Positions 1-9,263 of a stretch of 44,335 bases of DNA are shown here, in pieces; position 1 is the stretch's first letter, and each line of letters begins with the position of its first letter. The position numbers and the translations under genes are program-made. The notes beneath the pieces are model-generated. The model ran no database searches, was not told the origin of the DNA, and saw only the letters and a list, made by a program, of their open reading frames with translations. Source of the DNA: Desulfobacterales bacterium (lineage in GTDB: Bacteria; Desulfobacterota; Desulfobacteria; Desulfobacterales; UBA5852); the NCBI GenBank assembly GCA_030066135.1, contig JASJCD010000002.1, forward strand, positions 1-44,335, written 5' to 3'.

Positions 1-90
1 GGTCATAACCGGCGAGTACACTAAACATGCAGTCAGTTCATTTAAATGGTTTATGTTTCCAGCAGTAAATTCTTTCCCAAAAAATTAATC

Positions 91-1044
91 TCAGCTCTCC
101 AAGCTGTCCAATTGCCGCCTGAAAAGATCCAGGTCATCAATAACGACAGCTTTTATATTTTCATCTGTTTGCATTATTTTATCAGCGCCAGAACCACCTA
201 TAAAAATTGGAACCTGCCCTTTGACCATACGGCGAATTTTCCGCAGCTCAATCAGCAGTTTGTGCTGGTTGAGACGATGGCAGAGACTTAGCGTGAGTGC
301 GCCCGCATCGATTTTCTGTACGGCGTAGACAATTTCCTCTGAAGGTAGATTGGGACCAAAATAAAACGGTTGCCAACCCGATTCGGTGGCCACGAGCGCG
401 CAAGCCAGAGCGCCAAACTCGTGCCAATGGCCGCTGGGTGTAGCGATAACGATGCGGGGGGCGGCGGCGGACAATTCGACAGTACGCAGCATGTCCCACA
501 GAATCGAACGCACGATCACCGACGCCATGTGCTCGTTGATAATTTTCATCCGACCGGACCGCCAAAGCAGACCGATCTCCCTGAAGAGCGGCATGATCAC
601 TTCCTGTAGGAATGCCTGCCGTGGCATATCGACGGCCGCCTCGTTCAGAACTTTCTCCAGCGCGAGTGAATCCAGGTGTACGACATGCGAGAGGGCCTTT
701 TCTACGATTGCATGGTAGTTACCCTCCGGAACGGCAGCGGGCAGGGATTGATCGTCATTGGGCCCATCACCGGCGCCGGGGGTTCTGGTCTGGTCTCGCC
801 TGACGACGTTCATCAGTTCATCGGTGCTGAGCCGGGCCACGGCAGAGATGTTGTGGCCGCTGTCCACGGCCTGTTTCAGGAGCGCTAAGCGCTGAATATC
901 GCCTTCGGAGTAAAGTCGGCGGTTGGTATGGGAGCGCTCCGGCTTGACAGCGCCATAGCGCTCCTCCCAACTCCGTATATTGTGCGCTTTGACGCCTGAT
1001 TGGGCCGCTACGAATTTGATGGGATATAGTTTTTTCATTTTCAT
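91..1044 (-). CDS. MerR-family regulator with cobalamin-binding domain (CarH/LitR-like)
   Basis: Predicted transcription repressor that senses B12 and possibly light. Residues 1-75 form a MerR-type winged helix (SGVKAHNIRSWEERYG). Residues about 110-195 resemble the helical cap and 197-300 the Rossmann-like B12 domain (PSGHWHEFGAL, then IFIGGSGAD). The CarH signature W-x9-E-H is present as W161, E171, H172, and H208 of WHEFG sits 47 residues after the Trp, close to the spacing of the lower cobalt ligand in known CarH. The usual E/D two residues before that His is His here. It lies divergent from lon, so it may control lon-ftsH or itself; that is inference. No Shine-Dalgarno is obvious before either Met 1 (1044) or Met 3 (1038). 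The AT-rich gap 1045-1158 is the likely operator region. MerR/B12 class is confident; photoreception is only inferred from conserved ligands. Confidence 0.88.
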   Translation of the reverse strand: MKMKKLYPIKFVAAQSGVKAHNIRSWEERYGAVKPERSHTNRRLYSEGDIQRLALLKQAVDSGHNISAVARLSTDELMNVVRRDQTRTPGAGDGPNDDQSLPAAVPEGNYHAIVEKALSHVVHLDSLALEKVLNEAAVDMPRQAFLQEVIMPLFREIGLLWRSGRMKIINEHMASVIVRSILWDMLRTVELSAAAPRIVIATPSGHWHEFGALACALVATESGWQPFYFGPNLPSEEIVYAVQKIDAGALTLSLCHRLNQHKLLIELRKIRRMVKGQVPIFIGGSGADKIMQTDENIKAVVIDDLDLFRRQLDSLES

Positions 1045-1158
1045 GAGGTTAATTTATTAAAAAATGTTGCAAATGTCAATAAGGTGTTTAAAGTTTGTTT
1101 AAATAAATCTTGTAAAACTTTTGTTCACTTTAATCATAACAGTATGCGAGGTGACGGA

Positions 1159-3690
1159 ATGAGCGATAACAATGATGATATGCCGATAGTGAGCAACACG
1201 AGCAACACGCCAACCCCATCGCTGCTGGACACGGATACCATTCCCATACTGCCCGTTCGTGAGCTGGTGGCCTTTCCTCAGATGACACTGCCTTTCATGG
1301 TATCGCTGGAGTCGGCGCAATTAATCGAGGATGCAGTTAATGCCGACGGCCATATCGGTCTCGTAACGGTCAAGGACGAAGACGCCGAAGATCCTGTTCC
1401 CGGAGAGTTGTTCGAGGTCGGCACCCTGGCCAAAATCATGCATGCCAAAAAAAACAGCGACGGCATCTGGGTGGTACTGCTCAACGCACTTCACCGATTT
1501 CGTATATCGGCCTGGGAGGCAGGCGGTCCTTATCTGCGCGCCCACGTCACGCAGGCTCCCGAGATCGTTGAGTCCGATCTCGAGACCGAAGCCCTGCAGC
1601 GCCAGCTGTTGGTCACTTTTCAGGCGGTCCTGGCGATGACGCCGGACGCTCCCGATGAGATGGGCAAGACGATTGCACAGATCGAGGATCCTCTGCAACT
1701 GGCCTACGTCACAGCCTTCAATATGAAGCTTTCCACCAAGAGGCGCCAGGCCCTGTTGGAACTGGACAGCGTCAATGCCAAACTGAGAGAATTGCTGGCG
1801 CGCCTTGCGCGCGAGAAAGAAATGTTGAGCATCGGCCAGAAGATCCAGACTGAAGTCCGGGAGAAGATGACCAAATCCCAGCGTGAGTACGTTCTGCGCC
1901 AGCAGTTGGACGCTATTAAAAAGGAACTGGGGGAAAACGAGGAGGAATCGACCGAATCCGATGATTATGCGCGGCGGCTCGAAGAAGCGGATCTGCCGAA
2001 AGAGGCCCGCAAAGAGGCGCAGCGTGAGCTCGAACGGATGCAGAACATGTCACCCCAGTCCGCCGAGTACCCCATGATCAAGAATTACCTGGACTGGTTG
2101 ATCGATTTGCCCTGGAACAAGACGAGCGAAGACAACACCGATATAACCGCCGCCCGCGACATCTTGGAGGCCGATCACTTCGGTCTGGACGAAGTCAAGG
2201 AGCGGCTGATCGAGTACCTGGCCGTGCGCCGCCTGATGCAGACGCGCGAAGAGGCATCCTCGTCAGAAGATGACAACCAGGCCCCAGGGGTCATTCTCTG
2301 CCTGGCTGGACCGCCGGGGGTCGGTAAAACCAGCCTGGGACGCAGTGTGGCCCGCGCGCTGGGCCGTTCGTTCACGCGGATGAGCCTGGGCGGCGTACGC
2401 GACGAGGCGGAAATCCGGGGACACCGGCGCACTTACATCGGCGCCTTGCCCGGGCGGATTATCCAGGCCATCAAGCGGGCGGGAACGCGCAACCCGGTTT
2501 TCATGCTGGATGAAATCGATAAGGTCGGCCAGGACTGGCGCGGCGATCCCAGCAGCGCCCTCCTGGAGGTGCTCGATCCGGCCCAGAACGGCGCCTTCCG
2601 CGATCATTATCTGGACGTGGATTTCGATCTGAGCGAGGTGATTTTCATTGCCACGGCCAATCAACTCGATACCATACCAGGGCCTTTGCGTGACCGCATG
2701 GAAATCATCACGCTGGACGGCTACACCGAACTCGAGAAGCTGCAGATCGCCAAACGGCACCTGATCCCGCGTCAGCTTGCGGCCCACCGCCTGCGCGACG
2801 ACGAGGTGACCTTCATTGATGATGCCATCCAAAAGATCATTCAGGACTACACCCGCGAAGCAGGCGTGCGCAATCTGGAGCGCCACATCGCGGCCGTATG
2901 CCGCAAGGGCATCGTCCAGCTGAGCGAAAAGGGCTGGCCGCATGTGGTCATCACTTCCAAAATGGTACGGGCCTACCTCAAGAAGGAACGCTTCGAATCC
3001 GAGTACGCGGAACATATCGCCGTACCCGGCATCGCCACCGGTCTGGCCGTAACCGCTGTCGGCGGCGACATTCTTTACATCGAAGCCTCGCGCATGCCCG
3101 GGACGGGGCGCTTGAATCTCACCGGTCAGTTGGGCGACGTCATGCGGGAGAGCGCCGAGATCGCTCATTCCTATGTACGCTCCCAGGCCGAAGCACTGCA
3201 GATCGATCCAACCCTGTTCGAGAAATCGGATGTCCATCTGCATGTGCCGGCCGGCGCGCTGCCCAAGGACGGCCCCTCGGCGGGAGTGGCCATGACGATG
3301 GCGCTGACCAGTCTTTTCAGCGAACGGCCGGTACGCAGCGAAGTCGGGATCACGGGCGAGGTTACGCTGCGCGGCCGTGTGCTACCGGTGGGAGGCATCA
3401 AAATGAAAGTGCTGGCCGCCCATCGGGCCGGGCTGAAAACCGTCGTCCTGCCCGCGCGCAATCGGCCGGACCTCGATGAACTGCCGGATGAGGTTCGCCG
3501 CGGCATGGAATTCGTGACCGTCGACCACGTTGACGACGCTGTGGCCGTTGCCTTCGCGTCACCACCGGCGCCTGCAGACGACGCCGGCGGCAAAAACGAA
3601 AAACCGGCGGCAGAGGGTTGCAACCGCAATGCCCACCTGGTTCCGCTGGCCTGCCGCGACTGCCATCATGACCCGTCGCTGGCGGGCTAG
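1159..3690 (+). CDS. lon: ATP-dependent protease La (Lon)
   Basis: Cytoplasmic AAA+ serine protease that degrades misfolded and regulatory proteins. The order is an N-terminal substrate-binding domain (IPILPVRELVAFPQMTLPF), a coiled middle region, an AAA+ module with Walker A GPPGVGKTS and Walker B VFMLDEIDK, and a C-terminal protease domain with the Ser-Lys dyad, S707 in PKDGPSAG and K750 in IKMKVLAAHRAG. The 43-residue spacing equals that of E. coli Lon. The ORF opens at 1084, but I place the start at 1159 because GAGGT lies six bases upstream; this gives 843 residues. The last ~44 residues extend beyond the usual end and carry C821 and CRDCHH (C832, C835, H836, H837). ftsH follows about 120 bases later on the same strand, so a proteostasis operon is likely. 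Confidence 0.97.
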   Translation: MSDNNDDMPIVSNTSNTPTPSLLDTDTIPILPVRELVAFPQMTLPFMVSLESAQLIEDAVNADGHIGLVTVKDEDAEDPVPGELFEVGTLAKIMHAKKNSDGIWVVLLNALHRFRISAWEAGGPYLRAHVTQAPEIVESDLETEALQRQLLVTFQAVLAMTPDAPDEMGKTIAQIEDPLQLAYVTAFNMKLSTKRRQALLELDSVNAKLRELLARLAREKEMLSIGQKIQTEVREKMTKSQREYVLRQQLDAIKKELGENEEESTESDDYARRLEEADLPKEARKEAQRELERMQNMSPQSAEYPMIKNYLDWLIDLPWNKTSEDNTDITAARDILEADHFGLDEVKERLIEYLAVRRLMQTREEASSSEDDNQAPGVILCLAGPPGVGKTSLGRSVARALGRSFTRMSLGGVRDEAEIRGHRRTYIGALPGRIIQAIKRAGTRNPVFMLDEIDKVGQDWRGDPSSALLEVLDPAQNGAFRDHYLDVDFDLSEVIFIATANQLDTIPGPLRDRMEIITLDGYTELEKLQIAKRHLIPRQLAAHRLRDDEVTFIDDAIQKIIQDYTREAGVRNLERHIAAVCRKGIVQLSEKGWPHVVITSKMVRAYLKKERFESEYAEHIAVPGIATGLAVTAVGGDILYIEASRMPGTGRLNLTGQLGDVMRESAEIAHSYVRSQAEALQIDPTLFEKSDVHLHVPAGALPKDGPSAGVAMTMALTSLFSERPVRSEVGITGEVTLRGRVLPVGGIKMKVLAAHRAGLKTVVLPARNRPDLDELPDEVRRGMEFVTVDHVDDAVAVAFASPPAPADDAGGKNEKPAAEGCNRNAHLVPLACRDCHHDPSLAG

Positions 3691-3811
3691 AGACGCGCAG
3701 GGCAAGCTGTTGGCTGTCGGGCGGTGGATGCCGGCCGGCAGCTTTCATATTTTAATAGATAACTGAGTAGCAATCCGCGGGTCGCACCGCAAAAATAGGA
3801 GTATGGGTACC

Positions 3812-5671
3812 ATGAAAAAACAACATCGCTTTTCAATCTGGTATGCGATCCTGGGGGTGTGGCTCGTGTTGCTGCTGCACAATATGATCGCCTCTGCATT
3901 CCTGGTTAAAAACATCCCCTACAGCGAATTCGTCAAGCTGGTGGAAGAGGGTAAAGTCGCCGAGATTGCCATTTCCGAAAACGATATACAGGGCAAGATG
4001 GTGGCTTCGGAGGATGGTCTTGACAAGGAAACCCTATTTCGCACCGTCAGGGTCGACGCCGAAATCGCACAACTCCTGGACGCCAACGGTATCAAGTATT
4101 CCGGCCGTATCCAGTCCAATTTTCTGGGGACCCTCATGTCCTGGCTGATTCCGATCGCCCTGTTTCTGGGCATATGGATATTCATGATGCGGCGTTTCCA
4201 ACAGCAGTCCGGTTTCATGCAGATCGGCAAGAACAAGGCCAAGATTTATATGGAAGATGACGTGGGCGTGCACTTTGCGGACGCGGCCGGCGTGGACGAA
4301 TCCAAGCAGGAGCTCGAGGAGGTGACCGCGTTTCTTAAGGAGCCGGAGCGCTACACGCGGGTCGGCGGTCAGATTCCACGCGGTATCCTACTGGTGGGCC
4401 CACCCGGTACTGGCAAGACACTGTTGGCCAAAGCTGTGGCCGGCGAGAGCGGTGTGCCGTTTTTCAGCCTCAGCGGTTCCGAATTCGTGGAGATGTTCGT
4501 TGGGCTGGGTGCCGCCCGGGTGCGCGACCTGTTCAAGCAGGCCAAGGAAAAAGCGCCCTGCATTATCTTTATCGACGAGCTGGATGCTTTGGGCAAAGCG
4601 CGGGGGGTCGCCATGACCGGCGGTCATGACGAACGCGAGCAGACCCTCAACCAGCTGTTGGTGGAACTCGACGGCTTCGATCCCAACGTGGGGGTCATTC
4701 TCATGGCGGCCACCAACCGACCGGAGATTCTGGACCCGGCCCTGCTGCGGCCTGGACGCTTCGACCGTCAGGTGCTCGTCGATCGCCCGGACAAGATCGG
4801 TCGCGCCGACATTCTCAAGATTTATCTCGACAAGGTGGAGACCGAAGCCAACATCGATCCGGAAAAGATCGCCGGCATGACCGCCGGCATGGTGGGGGCG
4901 GATCTGGCCAACTTGGTCAACGAGGCGGCCTTGCTGGCGGTGCGCCGCGACAAACGGACTATCGGCATGGCCGAAATCGAAGAGGCGGTCGAGCGCCTGG
5001 TGGCAGGCCTCGAAAAGAAAAATCGCCTCATCAATGCGGACGAAAAAGAGATTGTGGCCTACCATGAACTTGGGCATGCCCTCGTGGCCATGGCGCTGCC
5101 GGCAACCGATCCTGTTCAAAAGATATCGATCATTCCCCGCGGCATCGCCGCCCTGGGCTATACCATGCAGGTGCCCACCGAAGATCGCTTTCTGCTGCGC
5201 AAGACCGAACTCCAGAATCGTATTGCCACCCTTCTAGGCGGCCGGGCAGCGGAAGAGTTGGTCTTCAACGATATCTCCACCGGGGCGCACAACGACCTCT
5301 CGCGGGCCACCGACATCGCCCGCAGCATGGTCCGGGAGTACGGCATGAGTTCGCGCCTGGGGCAGGTTTACTTCGCCCCCCCGCGGCAGGCCCAGTTTCT
5401 GGGAACGGCAGCGGAAGCCGGACGTGAATACAGCGATGAGACCGCGCAGATCATCGACGAGGAAGTGCGCCGCATCATCGACGATCAATACGCCGTGGCC
5501 CTGCGCATCCTCAGGACCAATCGCGATCTGCTGAATAAAACCGCGAAAACACTGCTGGTCGACGAGGTGATCGCGGGGGATGCGCTTCAGGACCTGGCGG
5601 GCGCCGTTCAGGCGCCTGACCCGGAAGAGACTGTGGTGCCTGACGCCGCCCGGCGCATTGCCGCGGCCTGA
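3812..5671 (+). CDS. ftsH: ATP-dependent zinc metalloprotease FtsH
   Basis: Membrane-anchored AAA+ protease for membrane-protein quality control. It has two N-terminal membrane segments (about residues 10-30 and 105-125) around a periplasmic loop, then the AAA+ module with Walker A GPPGTGKT and Walker [13 protein letters not shown], the second region of homology [20 protein letters not shown], and an M41 peptidase domain. The zinc site reads HELGH (H418, H422) where most FtsH proteins have HEAGH; HExxH is intact. The ORF track starts at 3803, but AGGAG at 3797-3801 would be only one base away, so the ATG at 3812 fits better (619 residues). It follows lon on the same strand and is closed by a strong hairpin terminator. 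Confidence 0.96.
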   Translation: MKKQHRFSIWYAILGVWLVLLLHNMIASAFLVKNIPYSEFVKLVEEGKVAEIAISENDIQGKMVASEDGLDKETLFRTVRVDAEIAQLLDANGIKYSGRIQSNFLGTLMSWLIPIALFLGIWIFMMRRFQQQSGFMQIGKNKAKIYMEDDVGVHFADAAGVDESKQELEEVTAFLKEPERYTRVGGQIPRGILLVGPPGTGKTLLAKAVAGESGVPFFSLSGSEFVEMFVGLGAARVRDLFKQAKEKAPCIIFIDELDALGKARGVAMTGGHDEREQTLNQLLVELDGFDPNVGVILMAATNRPEILDPALLRPGRFDRQVLVDRPDKIGRADILKIYLDKVETEANIDPEKIAGMTAGMVGADLANLVNEAALLAVRRDKRTIGMAEIEEAVERLVAGLEKKNRLINADEKEIVAYHELGHALVAMALPATDPVQKISIIPRGIAALGYTMQVPTEDRFLLRKTELQNRIATLLGGRAAEELVFNDISTGAHNDLSRATDIARSMVREYGMSSRLGQVYFAPPRQAQFLGTAAEAGREYSDETAQIIDEEVRRIIDDQYAVALRILRTNRDLLNKTAKTLLVDEVIAGDALQDLAGAVQAPDPEETVVPDAARRIAAA

Positions 5672-5729
5672 AGCGCCCGCCGTAAAAGAAGGGTGGTGCT
5701 CCGACTGAAATCGGCGTCCCGCTAAAAAG

Positions 5730-5770
5730 GCCCTTGCCGGTATTCTTCCGACGGCAAGGGCTTATTTTTT
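5730..5770 (+). terminator. Rho-independent terminator after ftsH
   Basis: A perfect 10-bp stem (GCCCTTGCCG / CGGCAAGGGC) with a 12-base loop is followed by TTATTTTTT. It lies 58 bases after the ftsH stop and should end the lon-ftsH transcript. Confidence 0.9.
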
Positions 5771-5810
5771 CCCAAATCCTCAACTTGTATATAAATGAGA
5801 AGCGTTTCGT

Positions 5811-6000
5811 CTGTTCACGTGTAAGAAAACGAACCAAAAGAAGACGCCCGTGTCCCGCTCAATCCCTCGATGCCTACAAAGAAGAACAACCAAAGTCATG
5901 CCGGATAGACCAGGCTCTTCGCTTGTGGGGCTTGCCCACGACCTTCGGGTTTGCAGGGGGAACACCAATGTGGCGGCTGGCCATTGGACTCGGGTGTTGG
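5811..6000. repeat. Dispersed repeat element, copy 1
   Basis: This gene-free stretch between the ftsH terminator and the aminotransferase stop contains AACGAACCAAAAGAAGACG followed by CCCGTGTCCC. It closely parallels AGTAACCAAAAGAAGGCG and CCTCTGTCCC of the copy near 29.9 kb. ORFs through it in several frames have low-complexity, Pro/Arg/Gly-rich translations and look spurious. Sequence relation is seen by eye; the element's nature is unknown. Confidence 0.5.
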
Positions 6001-6007
6001 TCGGGTT

Positions 6008-7306
6008 TTAAAATAGGTTTTGGCCCGCGGCCAGGAAGTCCTGGAAGCCCGCCGCGTCGCGGCCGGCCCGATCGAGCCGCCGCACGCCCTCCTCCAGCGT
6101 CTCCAGATCGGCGGCGATCGAAAGCCGCAGAAAATGCAGGCCTTCCGCGCCAATGGCGCCGAAGGAACGACGGTCCATCACGGCCAGGTGGTGCCGGTAG
6201 AGCGCGAACATCTGGAAAAGGGTGGCCGGCGAGGTCTGCCGGCGGGTATCCGACGGAAGCCCGGCAAAGGCCTCCAACGCCCCCAGGCGCTCGCAAAGCC
6301 CCGTGATGTTGGGAAAGAGATAGAAGGCCCCCCCCGGCTTCTGGCAGGTCACGCCGTCGATGGCGTTGAGCCGCGCCAGGATCACGTTCCGCCGTTCTTC
6401 GAAGGTGCGGGCCATTTCAGCCATCCAGGGGCCGGACCGGGGGTTATCCAGCGCCTCGCGACCGCCTTCCTGGTTGTAGGGGGGAATGCAGGAGAAATAG
6501 TTGATGTTCAAGTTTTTGAAGGCGGCGGCCTCCTCGGCAGTGGGCAGTACGGCGTAGCCGATCCGCCCCCCGGTCCAGGCAAACGACTTGGAAAGGCCGC
6601 TGCTGATGATGGTGCGGGCCGCCATGCCGGGAACCGAGGCGATCGAGAAATGGGCCTGCCCGTCAAAGACGATATTTTCGTAAATTTCGTCCGAATAGAC
6701 CCGCACGTCTGCGGGGCATTTCTCCAGAATCACCCGGGCGACAGCCTCGAGTTGCTCCGGCGTGGCCACCCCTCCCGTGGGGTTGGAGGGGAAGTTTAGA
6801 ATGATCAGTTTGGTGCGGGGCGTGACCAGGGCGGCCAGTTCTTCGGCCGTGAAGGTGAAGCCGTTCGCCTCGCGCAGGTGCAGGGGCACGGGTACGGCCC
6901 CCACGTAGCCGATGAAGGACTCGTAGATCGGAAAGCCCGGGCTGGGGTAGATGACCTCGTCTCCGGGATCGCAGTAGATCTGCTGGGCAAACCCGATGGA
7001 GGGCTTGCCGCCCGGAAATACGCAGACCCGGTCGGCGCTGACATCCAACCCGCGGGAGGCGGAAACCTGGCGGGCGATGGCCTGTCGAAAGGACAGGAGA
7101 CCCTGGGGGTCGCAGTAGTGCGAATTGTCTGCTTCGATTTGGCGGATGACTTCATCTTTGACCCAGCTGGGCGCGCTGAAGTCCGGCTCCCCCAGGTTGA
7201 GTTTGATGACGCGGTGGCCCCGGGTTTCGAGCCCGGCGATATGCGGTCCGATCTTAAAGGCGTTTTCCGTTCCGATCGTGGCGGTGCGCTCTGCGTAGAG
7301 GGTCAT
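6008..7306 (-). CDS. Class I/II PLP-dependent aminotransferase
   Basis: Fold-type I aminotransferase of the AspC/AlaT-like group (432 residues). Visible motifs are KLNLGEPDF near the N-terminus, NFPSNPTGG for cofactor/substrate binding, the YSDEIYENI segment with the pyridine-contacting Asp, the PLP-lysine motif SGLSKSFAWTGGR (K240), and an Arg-containing C-terminal segment FLRLSIAAD. The ORF runs up to 7744, but the upstream part is not conserved-looking and overlaps the start of proA on the other strand; AAAGGA before the ATG at 7306 decides the start. It is divergent from proA with about 190 bases between. Substrate cannot be told from sequence; aspartate, alanine or aromatic amino acids are possible. 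Confidence 0.92.
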   Translation of the reverse strand: MTLYAERTATIGTENAFKIGPHIAGLETRGHRVIKLNLGEPDFSAPSWVKDEVIRQIEADNSHYCDPQGLLSFRQAIARQVSASRGLDVSADRVCVFPGGKPSIGFAQQIYCDPGDEVIYPSPGFPIYESFIGYVGAVPVPLHLREANGFTFTAEELAALVTPRTKLIILNFPSNPTGGVATPEQLEAVARVILEKCPADVRVYSDEIYENIVFDGQAHFSIASVPGMAARTIISSGLSKSFAWTGGRIGYAVLPTAEEAAAFKNLNINYFSCIPPYNQEGGREALDNPRSGPWMAEMARTFEERRNVILARLNAIDGVTCQKPGGAFYLFPNITGLCERLGALEAFAGLPSDTRRQTSPATLFQMFALYRHHLAVMDRRSFGAIGAEGLHFLRLSIAADLETLEEGVRRLDRAGRDAAGFQDFLAAGQNLF

Positions 7307-7498
7307 CAGGGGTCCTTTCCATGGCGCGCGTATGGGCGGGTTAAAGGGCGCGATTATGGCACGCGGGCGTTCAAAGATCAATCGATGCGGTTTCAACCGC
7401 GGACGGGAGGGGAGTTGATGTTTTGCATACCTTGGGATACGGTTACGGCCGGCGATCGCAAATGCTTCCCAACCACCCATCTTGCGAGAGGTCTGACC

Positions 7499-8797
7499 AT
7501 GGAAATGGAACAAATCGCCCGGCAGGCCAAGGCGGCAGCCATTCAGCTGGCGGCCGCCGACAGCGATGCCAAGAATAGCGCCCTGGCCAACATTGCCCGG
7601 GCGCTCAAAGACCGGTCCCACGCTATTCTGGCCGCCAATCAGGCCGACCTGGAGCGTTCGGAACGCGAGGCGCTGGCCGCTCCGCTGTTGAAGCGCCTGC
7701 GCTTCGACGCCGCCAAAATCGACGAAGCCTGCGAGGGGCTCCAAAGCCTGATACGTCTGGACGACCCGGTGGGGGCCACCCTGGAGGCCACCGAACTGGA
7801 CGACGACCTGACCCTCTACCGGGTCAGCCGCCCCATCGGCGTGATCGGCGTGATCTTCGAATCGCGACCGGATGCCCTGGTGCAGATTTCTTCCCTGTGT
7901 CTGAAAAGCGGCAATGCCGTGCTGCTCAAGGGCGGCAGCGAAGCCGCCGAAACCAACCGCGTGCTGGCCGATACCATCACACAGGCCGGGCAGGAAGCCG
8001 GCATGCCCGCCGGCTGGCTCAACCTAATGGAGACCCGCGCGGATGTGGCCGCCATGCTGGGGATGGACGCCTTCATCGATCTGATCATTCCCCGGGGCAG
8101 CAACGAATTCGTTCGCCATATCATGGACAATACCCGCATTCCGGTCCTGGGCCATGCGGACGGGATCTGCCATGTCTATATCGACCGTGCGGCCGACCCC
8201 GACATGGCCCGCCGGATTGCGGTGGACAGCAAGACCCAGTATGTGGCCGTCTGCAATGCCGCCGAAACCCTTCTGGTGCATGCCGACATGGCCGAAAGCC
8301 TGTTGCCGGCGCTGAAGGCCGATCTGGAGGCCAAAGGCGTCGAGATCCGCGGCTGCGAACGGACGGCCGCCATCATTGCGGTCAATCCAGCCACCGCCGA
8401 AGACTGGCAAACCGAGTATCTCGACCTGGTGGTGTCGATCCGGGTGGTGGACGGGCTGGATGCGGCCATCGACCACATCAACCGCTACGGCTCGGGCCAC
8501 ACCGATGTGATCGTGACCGCCGACCGCGCGCTGGCCCGGCGTTTCATGGACCTGGTGGACACCGCCGATGTCTTCGTAAACTGCAGCAGCCGCTTCAGCG
8601 ACGGCTTCCGTTTCGGTTTGGGGGCCGAGGTGGGGATCAGCACCAACAAGATTCACGCCCGGGGGCCGGTGGGGCTGGAAGGGTTGCTGATTTACCAGTG
8701 GCGCCTGGTGGGCGACGGTCAGATCGTGGCCGACTACAGCGGGGCCGAGGGGCGGGCTTTCAAGCATATCAAACTGGACAAAGATTTCGAGATCTGA
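7499..8797 (+). CDS. proA: Gamma-glutamyl phosphate reductase
   Basis: Catalyses the NADPH-dependent reduction of gamma-glutamyl phosphate to glutamate semialdehyde, second step of proline synthesis, in the cytoplasm. It belongs to the aldehyde dehydrogenase superfamily: PIGVIGVIFESRPDA, LKSGNAVLLKGG, the catalytic Cys in YVAVCNAAET (C252), and GLGAEVGISTNKIHARGPVGLEGL near the C-terminus are ProA hallmarks. The length of 432 is normal. The ORF track extends it to 6878, but GAGAGG seven bases before the ATG at 7499 and the family N-terminus fix the start there. proB is not in the window, so the pathway is split in this genome or proB lies elsewhere. Confidence 0.97.
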   Translation: MEMEQIARQAKAAAIQLAAADSDAKNSALANIARALKDRSHAILAANQADLERSEREALAAPLLKRLRFDAAKIDEACEGLQSLIRLDDPVGATLEATELDDDLTLYRVSRPIGVIGVIFESRPDALVQISSLCLKSGNAVLLKGGSEAAETNRVLADTITQAGQEAGMPAGWLNLMETRADVAAMLGMDAFIDLIIPRGSNEFVRHIMDNTRIPVLGHADGICHVYIDRAADPDMARRIAVDSKTQYVAVCNAAETLLVHADMAESLLPALKADLEAKGVEIRGCERTAAIIAVNPATAEDWQTEYLDLVVSIRVVDGLDAAIDHINRYGSGHTDVIVTADRALARRFMDLVDTADVFVNCSSRFSDGFRFGLGAEVGISTNKIHARGPVGLEGLLIYQWRLVGDGQIVADYSGAEGRAFKHIKLDKDFEI

Positions 8798-8852
8798 TGG
8801 TGAGAACGGTGACGGCTTATCTCAGATCGGGGGATGAAGTCCAGCCACCGGG

Positions 8853-8928
8853 TTCGGAATCGGAATCGGAATCGGGATCGCAATCGGAATCGGCTTTCGG
8901 CATGGGGTAATTTCGACCCCGATTCCGA
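8853..8928. repeat. GGAATC hexamer tract with inverted counterpart
   Basis: Six to seven imperfect copies of CGGAAT/CGGGAT run from 8853 to 8893, followed at 8920-8928 by CGATTCCGA, the reverse complement of TCGGAATCG. The tract can fold back on itself and lies between the convergent ends of proA and the small Cys protein. There is no T-run, so a terminator role is only possible. Confidence 0.65.
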
Positions 8929-8989
8929 GTAACGCGCGTCTGGTAATGCGGATCGCATCTCCCGCGCAAGTGCTCCTATACCGGAGGTC

Positions 8990-9253
8990 TTAAAGACTGC
9001 CGGTGTTTTTTTGGGCTTGTTCGATCAGGTCGATCAGGCTGGTGAGTTTTTCGGGCGGGCGGCGGTGGCCCAGGGCCTCGAACTCTTCGCGGGTCAGGCA
9101 GGCGGCCAGATGGCCGGCCACATCGAAACGCTGCCACCAGCAGTCCAGGATTTTGAAGCAGGGCTTGGCATCCTTTTCCGGCTGACGGCAGTAGCCGAAG
9201 TTGACCGGGCCACCCAAACGGGGGCAGCGCATTTCGAGTTCGTCGAAGAACAA
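8990..9253 (-). CDS. Small Cys-containing protein, function unknown
   Basis: An 87-residue protein that I do not recognise by function. It carries four cysteines before its midpoint: MRCPRLGGPV, FGYCRQPEKD, KPCFKILDCWW, and one further on in AACLTREEF. The pattern CPRLG...YCR...PCFKILDCW suggests a small metal- or cluster-binding fold. The rest is soluble and helical with no membrane segment or signal peptide. The start is uncertain: Met 1 at 9253 or Met 8 just before CPRLGG. It stands alone, convergent with proA and upstream of a repeat cluster on the same strand as trpB. Coding status rests on composition and the conserved-looking Cys pattern. Confidence 0.6.
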   Translation of the reverse strand: MFFDELEMRCPRLGGPVNFGYCRQPEKDAKPCFKILDCWWQRFDVAGHLAACLTREEFEALGHRRPPEKLTSLIDLIEQAQKNTGSL

Positions 9254-9263
9254 AGTAACGTCC

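Noticed and set aside
2263-3243. 326-residue minus-strand ORF inside lon
   Set aside because: Shadow of the lon reading frame without motifs.
5734-6306. 190-residue plus-strand ORF and minus-strand ORFs across the same stretch
   Set aside because: Pro/Arg/Gly-rich translation, no start signal, overlaps the terminator, repeat copy 1 and the end of the aminotransferase.
6878-7498. 207-residue N-terminal extension of the proA ORF
   Set aside because: Antisense to the aminotransferase; family N-terminus and ribosome-binding site are at 7499.
7307-7744. N-terminal extension of the aminotransferase ORF
   Set aside because: Antisense to proA start, not part of the family fold; a good ribosome-binding site lies at the internal ATG 7306.
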